DNA from: Strongyloides papillosus
Lineage: Eukaryota > Nematoda > Chromadorea > Rhabditida > Strongyloididae
DNA: 64,000 nt
Assembly (NCBI GenBank): GCA_005656395.1
Contig: SRSI01000050.1
Coordinates: 3,534,001-3,598,000 of the forward strand
Reading direction: 5' to 3'
The position numbers and the translations under genes are program-made. Of the stretch, positions 47,201 through 58,048 are shown one piece after another (within the stretch, counting starts at the first letter, position 1; each line of letters opens with the position of its first letter). The notes under the pieces are model-generated. The model had not been told where the DNA came from. It ran no database searches and was given only the letters and a program-made list of their open reading frames with translations.

Positions 47201-47710
47201 TGGTAATATTATTAAATTTTTAATATTTAATGAATATGTTGAAGACGAAATATATTTATGGTTAGTTCAGTTTTTGTGTATAGTCCGCAATATAAGTATA
47301 ATATTAAAACTATAGAGATATTATTATTATTTTTTTGTTAAAAAATTCATGGTAATAAAGAGAACGAATAAATAATAACGAGAGAAATTTCAGATAAGCA
47401 AAGGGATAACTCAAGCGTTTAAAAAGATTTCTTAGATGGTAGATAATAAAATATTTTAAAAAAGTATATATATTTTTAAAAAACAACTTACAACTCTCCC
47501 ATCTCCACTACCCAAATCAATTAAGGATCCAATATTATGACATTTTTCTAGTGCCTTACTAATATTAGTCAATTGTTGTGGTGTAGCCGGGACATATGGA
47601 ATGCATACTCTTCTAAAGGCTGGTGCTACAAATGGCACTGATAGAGCTGTTATTCCTAAAGCACCAACTCCAATTGAACCTGCAATAATTGTACCGACAG
47701 ACCAACCCAT
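44219..47710 (-). CDS. ATPSCKMT: ATP synthase c-subunit lysine methyltransferase (FAM173 family), split around XPR1
   Basis: Exon 1 (47492-47710) encodes a membrane-anchor helix (TIIAGSIGVGALGITALSVPF) and the start of the methyltransferase fold ending IDLGSGDGRV at a GTAAGT donor. Exon 2 (44219-44566) begins after TTTGACTTCAG with VIHFAKKGIRSDGVELNRVLVWYSRY, then TILFGAESTM, VACRFPLP and EGIDTAWLY. The junction joins in phase and reproduces the family sequence (DLGSGDGR.v..AkkGf...G.ELN..LVWYSR). Total about 188 residues. FAM173 enzymes trimethylate a lysine of the ATP synthase c ring in mitochondria. The ~2.9-kb intron contains the entire XPR1 gene on the same strand, in a genome where introns here are ~40-50 nt. 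Confidence 0.8.
44969..47184 (-). CDS. XPR1: XPR1-like phosphate exporter (SPX-EXS protein)
   Basis: Exon 1 (45551-47184) and exon 2 (44969-45503), intron 47 nt, 722 residues (human 696). N-terminal SPX domain (MKFGEQLSSHLTPEWRKQYI, KLAFSEFYLSLILLQNYQEMN, GFRKILKKHDK) with the lysine cluster that binds inositol pyrophosphates. Membrane helices run from about residue 240. The C-terminal EXS domain has DSRFWLLKHCFNCFTAPF, FTDFWLGDQMNSL, IPASVRFFQCLRRYYD, LVNAGKYSTTYV and, across the splice, YTYIWDIMMDFGLF, followed by LEVFRRYIWNYIRLENEHINN. It exports inorganic phosphate at the plasma membrane. It is unusual in lying within an intron of the methyltransferase gene on the same strand. Confidence 0.93.
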
Positions 47711-48584
47711 ATTATATCTATTTTATTTTATAATATATCTATTGCACAAACTTGGGAACAATATTATTTATATTATAAAATGTGATGCTAAAAGGAAAAA
47801 GGTTTGTTATCAATATTTGTATTTATTAAAAGTTAGAAGTATATTGTCTAATAGTGTAAATTTTTAACATATCCTTAATTAAATACTTTAGGATACAATT
47901 TATCTAAAATATCAATTGTTTGATCATGAAATACAATACTAGCTATACTATACAATTGAAAAAGTTATCAAAAAAGGAACTTTTGAATAAAACGAATTTT
48001 TACAATTCTACAATTACTAATTGATAGATCATAAATTTGAATATAAAATTGGAAATATAAAATATTTTATATAATAAAGCAAGGAAGAAGTATTTAAGAC
48101 TTATACTAATCTTCTATGTTAAAATACTTTTTACACCACATTAACATACAAACTAATCCAACACGCTATATTTAGTTAACATATTAATTCGAATACTTTT
48201 TGTCACAAAAACAATGATCACATAAATATATTATTAACTAATTTCACATGAAACAATATTTAATAGGGGTAAAATATAAAAATTGATAAAATAAGGTAAC
48301 AATTTTAAAAACTCCTACAACTACAGAAAAGATACAGCTATAGAAATGATACTAAAAATGGGCAGTTTGTATTAATTGAAAAAATCTCACTTATTGATAA
48401 GAATAACAGAATTAATTTTAAATTGATAAGAAATGATAATTTCATCTTCAATATAACTGTACATATGAATAAAAATTTGCAAATCAGACAATATACTTTT
48501 AAAAAAAATAGAAAAATATACACATAAATAATAAATAACTTGAAAATTATACTTTGATAAAATATTAAATTTTTTTTATTATAT
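47711..48584. other. AT-rich intergenic DNA
   Basis: Upstream flank of the methyltransferase gene and downstream flank of NOMO; nothing recognised. Confidence 0.3.
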
Positions 48585-48809
48585 TATTTTATGAGATCAT
48601 AATAATTAATGGTAAAATATATATAAATAAATATGATGATGAATCAAAAATAATTCTATTAAAAAAGTTACTTAGGAAGGGAATACAACAAAGAGGAAAT
48701 AAAATTTATGCTAATTATGTTATCAGGAAAAATTGTTTTCAAGAAATGGGTGTTAACACTTCTCCAACAAACAGATTTAAACATCACTTGATGCAGATAA
48801 AGCAATAAT
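48585..48809 (+). other. Unidentified coding-like fragment
   Basis: The plus strand is open for ~70 codons to TAA at 48809 with good composition: NGKIYINKYDDESKIILLKK, then GNKIYANYVIRKNCFQEMG and SPTNRFKHHLMQIKQ. It lacks an ATG near its start and has no convincing acceptor, so it may be a relic exon. It runs antisense to, and just beyond, the 3' end of NOMO. Family not recognised. Confidence 0.35.
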
Positions 48810-48892
48810 TTCAATACTTCTCTAGTACAATCTTAGAAAATGTATAAAGATGTTTATTTTCTAATTATTTTTATTAATTGTTCTCCCATATT

Positions 48893-51800
48893 TCACCTTC
48901 TCCTTGTATAAACTCTCTCCTCCTCGAAAATTATATCATTCCTCCTTGAATATTTCCAATAATCAATTAAGAAAATGATAAACAATCTTATATTCTCTGT
49001 ATTAAAAAATATAATGACAATCAACCCCATAATGATAAGACCCACTACACTTTCTGGAGGCACTCCAACCTCCGGGGAAAACTTTTGTGGTTCCAAAACA
49101 ATTTTTATAAATTGAAATGTTGTGTTTGTTGTAAATACACCACTATTATACTGGTATTTTATTCTGTTATCAGATATTTTATCAATTTTAATAATATATG
49201 TCTGTAAAGGTAAATTTTTGTTTGGGTAATAGTAGAATTATTAAAATGAAAACTTACTTTATTGTCTAATGGAAGTTTAGGAATGAAGAATGATGAGTGT
49301 TCTTTGCTAAGGAGTTTTTTGAAGACGGCGGTTTTTTCTTTCTCGCGGTAAATTCCAACGTGAATGAAATTTTGTTTTGGGATGTCAATGAGATCAATTT
49401 TGACATAAACTTCTAATTGGTGATTTGGTAATTTATAGTAGATAAAATTTATATTATGTACAGGTGAATCTTTAATACTGATACTGTATTCTCTAGGAAT
49501 TGTGTAAAAGTTAACATTTTTGTCACTTTTTACCGTTATTTTATATGTACAAAGAGGATGTAGATTCGGTATTCTATATTCTCCATTTTTATCAGTTAAT
49601 CCTACCTCTTCCAAATAATTACAATCTCCACTAATTGCATGGATATGCTTATTCGGTATTGGATCATTATTAAGATAATTGATTTTTCCAAAAATACTAT
49701 ATGAAAATTGTTTTCCATAAACCGTTAATGTAGTTAGTTTCCCTGTTTCTGTTGTAACAATTATTGATGTATTATAGAAACGATATTCTTGTCTAAAGGG
49801 AGTAATAATATAATTCCCTGCTTCTAAATTTGTTATCTCAAGAATTCCTTTTGATGCAAGATTTTTGATAAGATAAGATGACTCACTATAAATTGTTACC
49901 ATAACATCTTTAATAAGTTCATCTGTTTGGTTGTTTTTGAATTCAACACGTAAGGTTGACAATTCAATCGTCTTGTATAGGTAGATTCTATCTTTTGACA
50001 GGAGCGTAAATTTGAATCTTTCTTTAATCAAAAATAAAGAATCGTCATTGATTTCTTTTATAGGACCAATCCTAAAAGTGCCATCTTCATTAACATAACT
50101 TTTCAATGCAATATTATCTTCGTCTACATATTTTACCTCAACTCCACTAACATAAGGTGAAATTTTTCCATCAACAAAATAACCTTTATAAATTTTAAAT
50201 AAACTTTTCTTTTTCTCACAATTCTTATCAAAATTTATTTCAATTGATTTAGGTTCCACAATAGTATCTTTAAAAATTGGTGTGATTAAAAATAAATCTT
50301 TTTCATGTTCATTATCAACATAAAATTCTAAAACATGTTCTTTGTTTGATTTAACTTTTGACGAGTAAACTTTTTCTTTCCAATCTCTGTTGTTAATCAT
50401 TTTGATATTAAATTGTAGTGGGTCATTGATAAATATATCAACCATTTCAATGCCAACATTTATCAGGATTCCCTTTACAACTATATGCTTTATTGAATTT
50501 TTATGAAGTGATAGTTGAAATAAGGAATCACTGAGGATGTAGCATGAGTTGTTTGATATTTTATAGTTACCTTTCTCAGGAACACACAACATATTGATGC
50601 CGTATTTAAGAGAAATTGGATATGAGACATTGGAATCTGTATTTATAACATCTAAATCAGTTTCAATGGGAGAGTTAAATCTTAAATTATATCCAGTCTG
50701 AAGGAACTGTATTATATTGTCATTATTACCAGCAATATGCTTTTTTATATCATTTTCTTTCCAACAATATAACTTTTCATCATCAACTGATACAATAAAA
50801 ATACCGGGTGAAAAGTTACTGAAAATAACTTGATTACTTGTACAAATCTTTTGTTCATTAACATTCCCTGCTTCGTCTTTTAAATTAATAACAATATCTT
50901 TGCACTGATCTTGAAGAAGTTTAAGGACAACTATAATATCAATTTTAACTTTTGAAAAAATAACATTATCTTGAGGTTTATCTTTAAATGTTACGATATG
51001 AGTTCCTGGTACAAAACCATGTTTCTTGTCGTTTATGGTTATCGAGTAGTTTCCAACTGGTAGAAATATCAGAAATTTTCCCTGCTCATTTGTTCTTATT
51101 GACAACCTGGCATTTATTATTAGTGATTCTATTGATAAATAAATTTTTTCTGTTTTATTGTTTTCTAATGTAACTTGACCAGAAACTCTAAATTTTGTAA
51201 CATTGAAAGGTTGGATTATTGGTTGATTCACATTCAATGTAGTGTTTATAGAAGTAAATATAATACCATCCTTCTTTGCTTCCATTTTATACTTTCCTTT
51301 CTTAACATTATTCCATATAAATTTCCCTTCATTATCACTCGTAGCAATGTGCTCATTATTGCTGTAAATTTTGACATCACCTATAGGAATACCATTGACT
51401 TCCGTCTTACCGTAAGCTCTAAACCCTTCAACTTCGAAATAAATATTTACATTATGATTATCAATTTCTATCTTTTTTTCATGTGGTGAAAATGATATAC
51501 CATTATCTTCAATCATCACTGGTTTGATTGTATATTTACCTTTAGGTAAACATCTAATAATATGTGGTAATTGAGTGACAGTTTCTGTTGTGCATTCATA
51601 CATCTCACTACTATTATCATTTAAAACTGAAATACAATTTTCCATAGACAATTTTTTGTTGGAAGTTATTTGGAATTTAATTTTTGGATTTAAATTGTTT
51701 AAATCATTTATATGTATCTTGACAAAGAATCCAGAAATATATGTTATGGGTATCTCAACAGAACTGTCAACGATATTTACAATGTATTGTGATTTATGAA

Positions 51801-52352
51801 AACACGCAGATTGTGATGTCAAAACCGAAATACTATATTCTCCGGGAGGAGAGATAAAATGAAATTCACCAACATTATTAACTGTCTCCATTTTAACAAT
51901 TTCACCGTCCAATGATTCTAGTTTTATTGCAATTCGGTCATTGTCAATAAGACCTTCAACTTTTCCTTTAATTTCATATCCAAGACCATTGAAAATGTAT
52001 TCTTTATTCTTAACATTATTATCGAAGTCTTGTAAATCTAATTCATAGAAAGGGGGGTCGAAAAATACATTACTTTCACTATCAACTTTAAGAATATATT
52101 TCCCCTTATTATATATTGGTATTGCAAAAAATCCATTATATGGAACTATATTATTTCTTTCTTTCAATACATTATCTTCTGTCATTAAATTAATCTAAAA
52201 TAAAAATTAAAATAAAATTAAGTTCTTAATTATCATACTTTAATTTTATTTGTATCTATTTTGAAAGGTGACTTCACGAAACCTGTACACAAATAAGGAA
52301 TACTTTTTATTAGTGGTAATACTGTTAATAGATACAAAAAGAATGGTAACAT
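48893..52352 (-). CDS. NOMO: NOMO (nodal modulator) ER membrane protein
   Basis: Three exons: 52239-52352 (signal peptide LPFFLYLLTVLPLIKS, then CTGFVKSPFKI, matching the family's CGGFVKS start), 49258-52194, and 48893-49201; about 1,119 residues (human ~1,220). Introns are 44 and 56 nt. The body is a chain of Ig/carboxypeptidase-regulatory-like repeats, for example NNIVPYNGFFAIPIYNKGKY, PPGEYSISVLT, DNEGKFIWNNVKKGKY and KNGEYRIPNLHPLCTYKITV. A C-terminal membrane helix (VVGLIIMGLIVIIFF) is followed by a short cytosolic end. NOMO partners with nicalin/TMEM147 and the ribosome-translocon in membrane-protein biogenesis. The Caenorhabditis counterpart nra-4 affects acetylcholine-receptor assembly. 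Confidence 0.9.
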
Positions 52353-53003
52353 TCTTTTTTGAGATCAAATTAAATTAAAAATATAAATTTTTTTATCAAT
52401 ATAACATTATTCCAACTGATAAAGCAAGTTAATGTTTTTAAAGTTTCCTTTTAAAATAATATGCCATTGGAGATGCCTACCATAATAGTAATTTGCGAAC
52501 ATGCATTTATGTAATATATAAGATGCTATATATTTAGTGTTTTATTAACTAAAATTAATCAATATTTAATAGAAAGGTAATTATAAGATAAATGATTATT
52601 AAAAGTTCTATATTTATGATAATTAACCATAATTAATTTTTATTTCAATCTTTAATCTCTTCAATTGATTCATATCTAATTATACTCAATGTATAATTGC
52701 AAATTATAGTTTTTTTATATTATTTTAATAAATAAATAATAATTTCACACAAAAAGAGGACAAATTAGAGTAAGATAGGCTTTAAATTGACCAATTTATG
52801 GACCTAAAGAACAGTTATCATTTTTAAATAAAAATGTTCCAATAGAATGCATTGAAAAATTAAAAAAAGTTCATAAGAGGAAATAACCTTTAGCTGCTTA
52901 TCAAAATTTACAAAATATGCACTGCGATTCAGACGTGACTTGCTAAAGATGGATCCACAGCTGGTAAATAAAAATAAAAAAAAAAAATTATTTTTGCAAT
53001 TAA
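52353..53003. other. Intergenic with a possible gene relic at 52795-52970
   Basis: Mostly AT-rich. On the plus strand ~52795-52970 reads as coding-like sequence (FLNKNVPIECIEKLKKVHK, then PLAAYQNLQNMHCDSDV) interrupted by two in-frame stops. I do not recognise it. Confidence 0.35.
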
Positions 53004-53941
53004 TTATACATTTGGTATATCAAATTCAAATTCTTTAAAGTCATAATAAAATATTTCAATTAATTTTTTTAAAACACCTTTTTCTTTATAAAATTTTTCA
53101 ATAAATTCAATTGTTTTTGCTTTTCCTGATGTTGAATGTGATATTCTATAATTTCTCATTTCTTTATCAATATATTCAACCTTTTCAGGGGGGATATTTT
53201 GTTGAAGAAATATTTCTTCTAATGATTTATAGAAGGAGTCTAAATTTTTTGGATCAAATTTTAATACAACAAATCTGTTTTTATTTTTAAAATAATTACA
53301 TTGCCTAGAATATTATTTACTAGGATGTTTTTTTAAACATACATTGTTTGAGGATAAAAATGAGCTTTCATTGGAGAGTAAGCATTAATTGTTGATTCAT
53401 ATCCAGATGTTAGAATATTATACAATTTATTTACAAAACATTTAAAATTCTTGCCACATCTTAAGCAAAATTGCTTATAATGCCGTACTTTATATATGTA
53501 ACATATATGGACAAAACCGCTGATAAATCTTTCTATAGGATTTCTAACAACCATAATAACTTTCCACGTTTTGAGAAAATTAACTTCATTACCTTTGCCG
53601 TAGATTTTAATTAAATCACCAAACGACCTTAAACAATTATTCTTTTTATTTACACAAGTTTTGAATTTAAAAGTAAAGTCAGCTAAATGATCAAATTTTT
53701 TTAAAAAAACTTTCTCCATATCTAAATAGCATAATATACTTGTTAGCATAGCACTGAAGCTTTTATGTACAGCACATGTTGCTAATTTGTATTTAGGTGC
53801 TATAAAATATTTTTCCCTAACGACTTTCTTGTTATAGATGATTCCCTTGTATTTATCTGTTGAATTAGAACTACTTGTTATATATAATTCAGTGACTGAT
53901 AGTAAAATGAAAGTTGAAAATAATAAAGTTAAGTACTTCAT
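53004..53941 (-). CDS. Carbohydrate sulfotransferase (Sulfotransfer_2 type), copy A
   Basis: Exon 1 (53343-53941) and exon 2 (53004-53304), intron 38 nt, 299 residues. The start at 53941 is chosen because copy B conserves it exactly; an ATG 24 codons upstream in copy A is ATA in copy B. Type II membrane plan: short signal-anchor (YLTLLFSTFILLSV), then lumenal catalytic domain. LATCAVHKSFSAMLTSILCYL fits the 5'-phosphosulfate-binding loop (C.vhKs.S..l), and WKVIMVVRNPIERFISGFV the 3'-phosphate-binding R.P..Rf.Sgf motif. Transfers sulfate from PAPS to a glycan in the Golgi; substrate unknown. Belongs to a family strongly expanded in nematodes. Confidence 0.8.
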
Positions 53942-54013
53942 TTGTTTAGGTAAAAATTTCCTGGTAGCATTGGTAATTGAAATACAAAATCTTTTAATTA
54001 TATATTCCTTCAT

Positions 54014-54614
54014 TTATATTTAAAATATATTAAAAAAAATTTAATACTTTTGTAACATATACGATAAGGAAGTTTACGGAACAATTCAAACTTTTTTAGT
54101 TTATAATAACTAAAAATTGATTAACATTAATGTTTTTTGTCGTAAAATGTCGAAGTATCTAGTAACAAACCTTTTTAAAAACTATAGTTTTAAAATAAAC
54201 AAATCTTCACATTCTATAAAAAATAACCTATTTTTACTTATTCATAGAATTTTAGGAATTTATCTGTGATATTATTCTGATCTTAGAAATTGAACTGTTT
54301 TCTACAATACGTTTAAAAATACAAGATTAGAGTCTTATTCTATGTAAAATTATTTCTGACTTTTATAGAAATGTCAATTTTCTCAGAAATAAAAATTAAT
54401 CAATTGTTTTTAATTGTAAAAAACATCACTTCCTTCTAATTATAAAAATGATAAACTTATTATTTTGTAGCCTGATTATATAAACAGTAATAATAAAAAC
54501 ATCTTGTTAGTTTACGTTTTTTAAATCAAGAAAGGTAAATCGTATGTAGTTATTAATTCTATTATTTAAAAAAATTGTACAAATTATAAAAAGCTACTTT
54601 ATTTTTACAATTAA
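54014..54614. other. Duplicated upstream flank between sulfotransferase copies
   Basis: Upstream sequence of copy A (about 54100-54260) aligns with that of copy B (about 55720-55870), including ATTAACATTAATGTTTTTTG and GTCGTAAAATGTCGAA. The shared flank shows that the tandem duplication included the promoter region. Confidence 0.55.
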
Positions 54615-55552
54615 TTATATTTTTGGTATTTGAAAATCAAACTCTTTAAAGTCACTGTAATATATTTCAATTAATTTTTTTAAAATACCCTTCTCGTTAT
54701 ACAATTTTTGAATAAATTCATCTGTTTTTGCTTTTCCTGTTACTGCATTTAGTGTTCTATAAGTTCTTAATTCCTTATCTATATATTCAACCTTATCACG
54801 TGGAACATTTTGCTGAATTAAGATTTCTTCTAATGACTTATAGAAAGAGTCTAAATTTTTTGGATCAAACTTTAATACAACAAATTTTCTTTTATTTTTA
54901 AAATAATTACATTGCCTAGAATATTACTTATTGAGATGCTTATTTAAACATACATTGTTTGTGGATAAAAATAAGCTTTCGTTGGAGTATAAGTATGTAT
55001 AATCGAGTAATATCCATATGTAAAAATGTTATACAATTTATTCACAAAGCATTTAAAATTTCCACGACATCCTAAGCAGAAATGAATTTGATACCGTCTT
55101 ATACTCTTATAACATAATTGAACGAAACCACTGATAAATCTTTCTATTGGATTTCTAACAACCATAATAACTTTCCACGTTTTGAGAAAATTAACTTTAT
55201 TACCTTTACCGTGAATTTTAATTAAATCACCAAAGGATCTTAAACAATTATTCTTTTTATTTACACAAGTTTTAAAATGGAAAGTAAAGTCAGCTAAATG
55301 ATCAAATTTTTTCAAAAAAATGTTTTCCATATCTAAATAGCATAATATACTCGTTAGCATAGTACTAAAGCTTTTATGTACAGCACATGATGCTAATTTA
55401 TATTTGGGTGCTACAAAGTATTTTTCCCTAACAATTTTTTTATCATAGGCAATCCCTTCATATTTATCTGTTGAATTGGAATAACTTATTATATACGATT
55501 CAATAACAAATAGTAAAGTAATAATTAAAAATAATAACGTTAAATATTTCAT
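54615..55552 (-). CDS. Carbohydrate sulfotransferase (Sulfotransfer_2 type), copy B
   Basis: Exon 1 (54954-55552) and exon 2 (54615-54915), intron 38 nt, 299 residues: identical exon lengths to copy A. Signal-anchor YLTLLFLIITLLFVI, 5'-PSB loop ASCAVHKSFSTMLTSILC and 3'-PB motif VVRNPIERFISGFV are intact. It differs from copy A in the central cysteine-rich loop and C-terminal tail. A tandem paralogue sharing about 1.6 kb of duplicated unit including upstream DNA. Confidence 0.8.
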
Positions 55553-56930
55553 TTGTTTAATATGAATAATTTGGTGGTGTTTAATTTTTAAAGCATAAAA
55601 TCTTTTAATTATATATTCTTTTATTTATATTCAAAATATATAAAAAAAATTAATGGTTTTAGTGACATATATGACAAGAATTTTTTTTAACATCTAAAAT
55701 TTTTTTAGTTTAAAATAACTAAAAATTAATTAACATTAATGTTTTTTGTCGTAAAATGTCGAAATATCTAGAAACAAATTGTTTTAAAACTATGGTTTTT
55801 AAATATATCAATCTTTACATTCTATAAAAAATAACCTATTTTTATTTATTCATAGAATTTTAGGAATTTTTCTGTGATTTTATTCTCATCTCAGGAATTT
55901 AACTGTTTTCTACAATAAATTTCAAAATATAAGATTAGAAGTTAATTTTTATAAAGTAATAAATGCTTCCATAAGACCATTTTTTTTAACATATCACAGT
56001 ATTTTAATTAAAATGTTTCGATAAATTGGATTAATATAAAATATATTTTCTTGTGAAATTATACTCATCTGAAAGTTCAACCTTTTTAATATAGTCTCTC
56101 AAGATCATCCTTAAAAATTAAACTTATGAGAAGTAATTGAATATCATAGATTTTTGGTCAGGTCATGTTAAAAAATAATTTTTAAATATTATATTTTTTT
56201 ATGTTATGCTTGATGATATTTTTAATGTGATACATATAACATTTTGTAATTGGTATAAATAAATTAAAAAATTTAGAAAAATATTTCTCATTGTAATAAA
56301 GATACATTTAAATATTACTTTTAAAAGATTTTCTTCACTAAAATAATAATCAATATAAAATAAAACAATTAGTAATAATCAATCTTTTTATTAAAAAGTA
56401 CGATTAAGTATAGAAAATTATGGCATTAATTAATCATCTTTTAAGATGACTAACATTTAAGCTTATTAATTATCTATTTTGATAATTTTTCAAAATCAAA
56501 GTTTATCTTACCCCACCTATTATAAATAATAAAAGGTTATTTATTACCCCATAAAGTTTTATCTTTTATGGTCTACAAACATGATTATATAAAAATAAAT
56601 TGTTTATTTATTTAACCAATAGGTCATGACAGAAAAAATAGTATGTTATTGTATAAAGAAAATTCAAATTCTTCTACCATGCTTGAATAAATCTTAACAA
56701 ATACTTTTTAAATACTATAAATATTTAAAGTTTACATGTGCATGAATCAAAAGTAAAATACTAATATTTTCAAATATAATAATAGATAAGAACTTATCAA
56801 ATTGTTATAAAACACAAAGTATTGTTTTTACTACCATTTTATCGTACAAAAAGTAGTCCTCTAGTATTCGGCTTTATTTTTTATTTGTATATATTGTGCT
56901 TGGAGTGGTTCAACTTTGATAAAACAGGTA
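55553..56930. other. AT-rich intergenic DNA
   Basis: Contains the duplicated upstream flank of sulfotransferase copy B (55720-55870); otherwise nothing recognised. Confidence 0.35.
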
Positions 56931-57533
56931 ATGGATATAAGAAAGGATGATTCATCAATTAATTCTTTCCCGTACAAAATCTTACATGAAAATGGATCAA
57001 TAGAAGATGATGGATCAACTACATATCAAGTAAGTCATTTTTATTGGTCTTTAGTAATTGTCTAAACAGTTATCCGATAACTATAAGAAAATCATTTATA
57101 TTTATTTATTTTAAAATTAAAGTATTATTTTTTCTAGTATATTTTCAATAATCCATTAGACATAAACAGTTCTAATAATAGTGAAAGTTTATATACTGAT
57201 GAGTTTATTAAAAAGGATTATGAAATATTTCATGACGATGATAATATGATTCAATCACAATTAAATACTAATATTGAAAATTTCCTTGAAAAATTGCCTA
57301 ACATGAATCCAATTGCAAAACCTGACACTATTCAGTTACCAAGAAAGATTAGTGAAGTAAGAATAAGAAACATTGAACAAATGGCTCTTGAAGAACCAAC
57401 TAAAATAAATTTTCGTCAAAAGTGTTTGATATTATATAGGAATAAAACACCCAAAGACTATATTTTAATCTCTTCTATCGTCATTCTAATACTGGGTATA
57501 ATCGTATTAATTTTCTTTCTTATTCATATTTGA
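56931..57533 (+). CDS. Tail-anchored small membrane protein, family unknown
   Basis: Exon 1 (56931-57029) and exon 2 (57138-57533), intron 108 nt, 164 residues. The ATG follows an AAAACAG acceptor by three bases, consistent with a trans-spliced 5' end. The protein is hydrophilic and acid/asparagine-rich for ~135 residues (LPRKISEVRIRNIEQMALEE, KINFRQKCLILYRNKTPKD), with one very hydrophobic C-terminal helix (YILISSIVILILGIIVLIFF) ending two residues before the stop region: a tail-anchored or type II topology. No domain recognised. The next gene starts 95 bases downstream on the same strand. Confidence 0.6.
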
Positions 57534-57628
57534 TTTAAATTAATAAATTTACGTATTATATTAAACAAAAATTATTAATATATTTTAAATAAAAGAATGA
57601 TATTTTATTATTGATCAATTTTTTACTA

Positions 57629-58048
57629 ATGACAAAATTAGATAAGTTTTGGAAATCATTTGAAGATAATTTAGATGACCTCAAACCTGGAAGTGAAATC
57701 ACAATAAAAGTTCTAGCTGATCCAACATTGGATGATGGTTCAATCCTCTACAACATTGCTACAAAAAAAGAAGTAATGAAAAGAAATGCTGCTAAAAAAA
57801 AGAGTGAAAAGAAGAAACATGAAGCTAAAATGAAAAAAGTAAATTGTATTGAGACGAGTGAAGGCTACTCCACATTCATGAAAACAGAACCTGAAACTTG
57901 TAATTGTCGTGAAATGTTTCATAAAGAATTTCCATTTGGCATGAAAGAGTTACAAGCTATGGTGCATAATATGAAATATTTAAAAACGATTGTAAATAGT
58001 GCTAAGGAACTCACACAAATGTTAGAAAATCAATGCGAACCAACCTGA
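57629..58048 (+). CDS. Lysine-rich helical protein, family unknown
   Basis: 139 residues from ATG 57629, single exon. N-terminal LDKFWKSFEDNLDDLKPGSE, a strongly charged lysine/glutamate helix (AAKKKSEKKKHEAKMKK), a short C-x-C patch (ETCNCREMFHKEFP) and a C-terminal helix (AKELTQMLENQ). No signal peptide or membrane segment. It starts 95 bases after the stop of the preceding gene, the spacing usual inside nematode operons, so co-transcription is possible but not shown. Confidence 0.55.
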   Translation: MTKLDKFWKSFEDNLDDLKPGSEITIKVLADPTLDDGSILYNIATKKEVMKRNAAKKKSEKKKHEAKMKKVNCIETSEGYSTFMKTEPETCNCREMFHKEFPFGMKELQAMVHNMKYLKTIVNSAKELTQMLENQCEPT

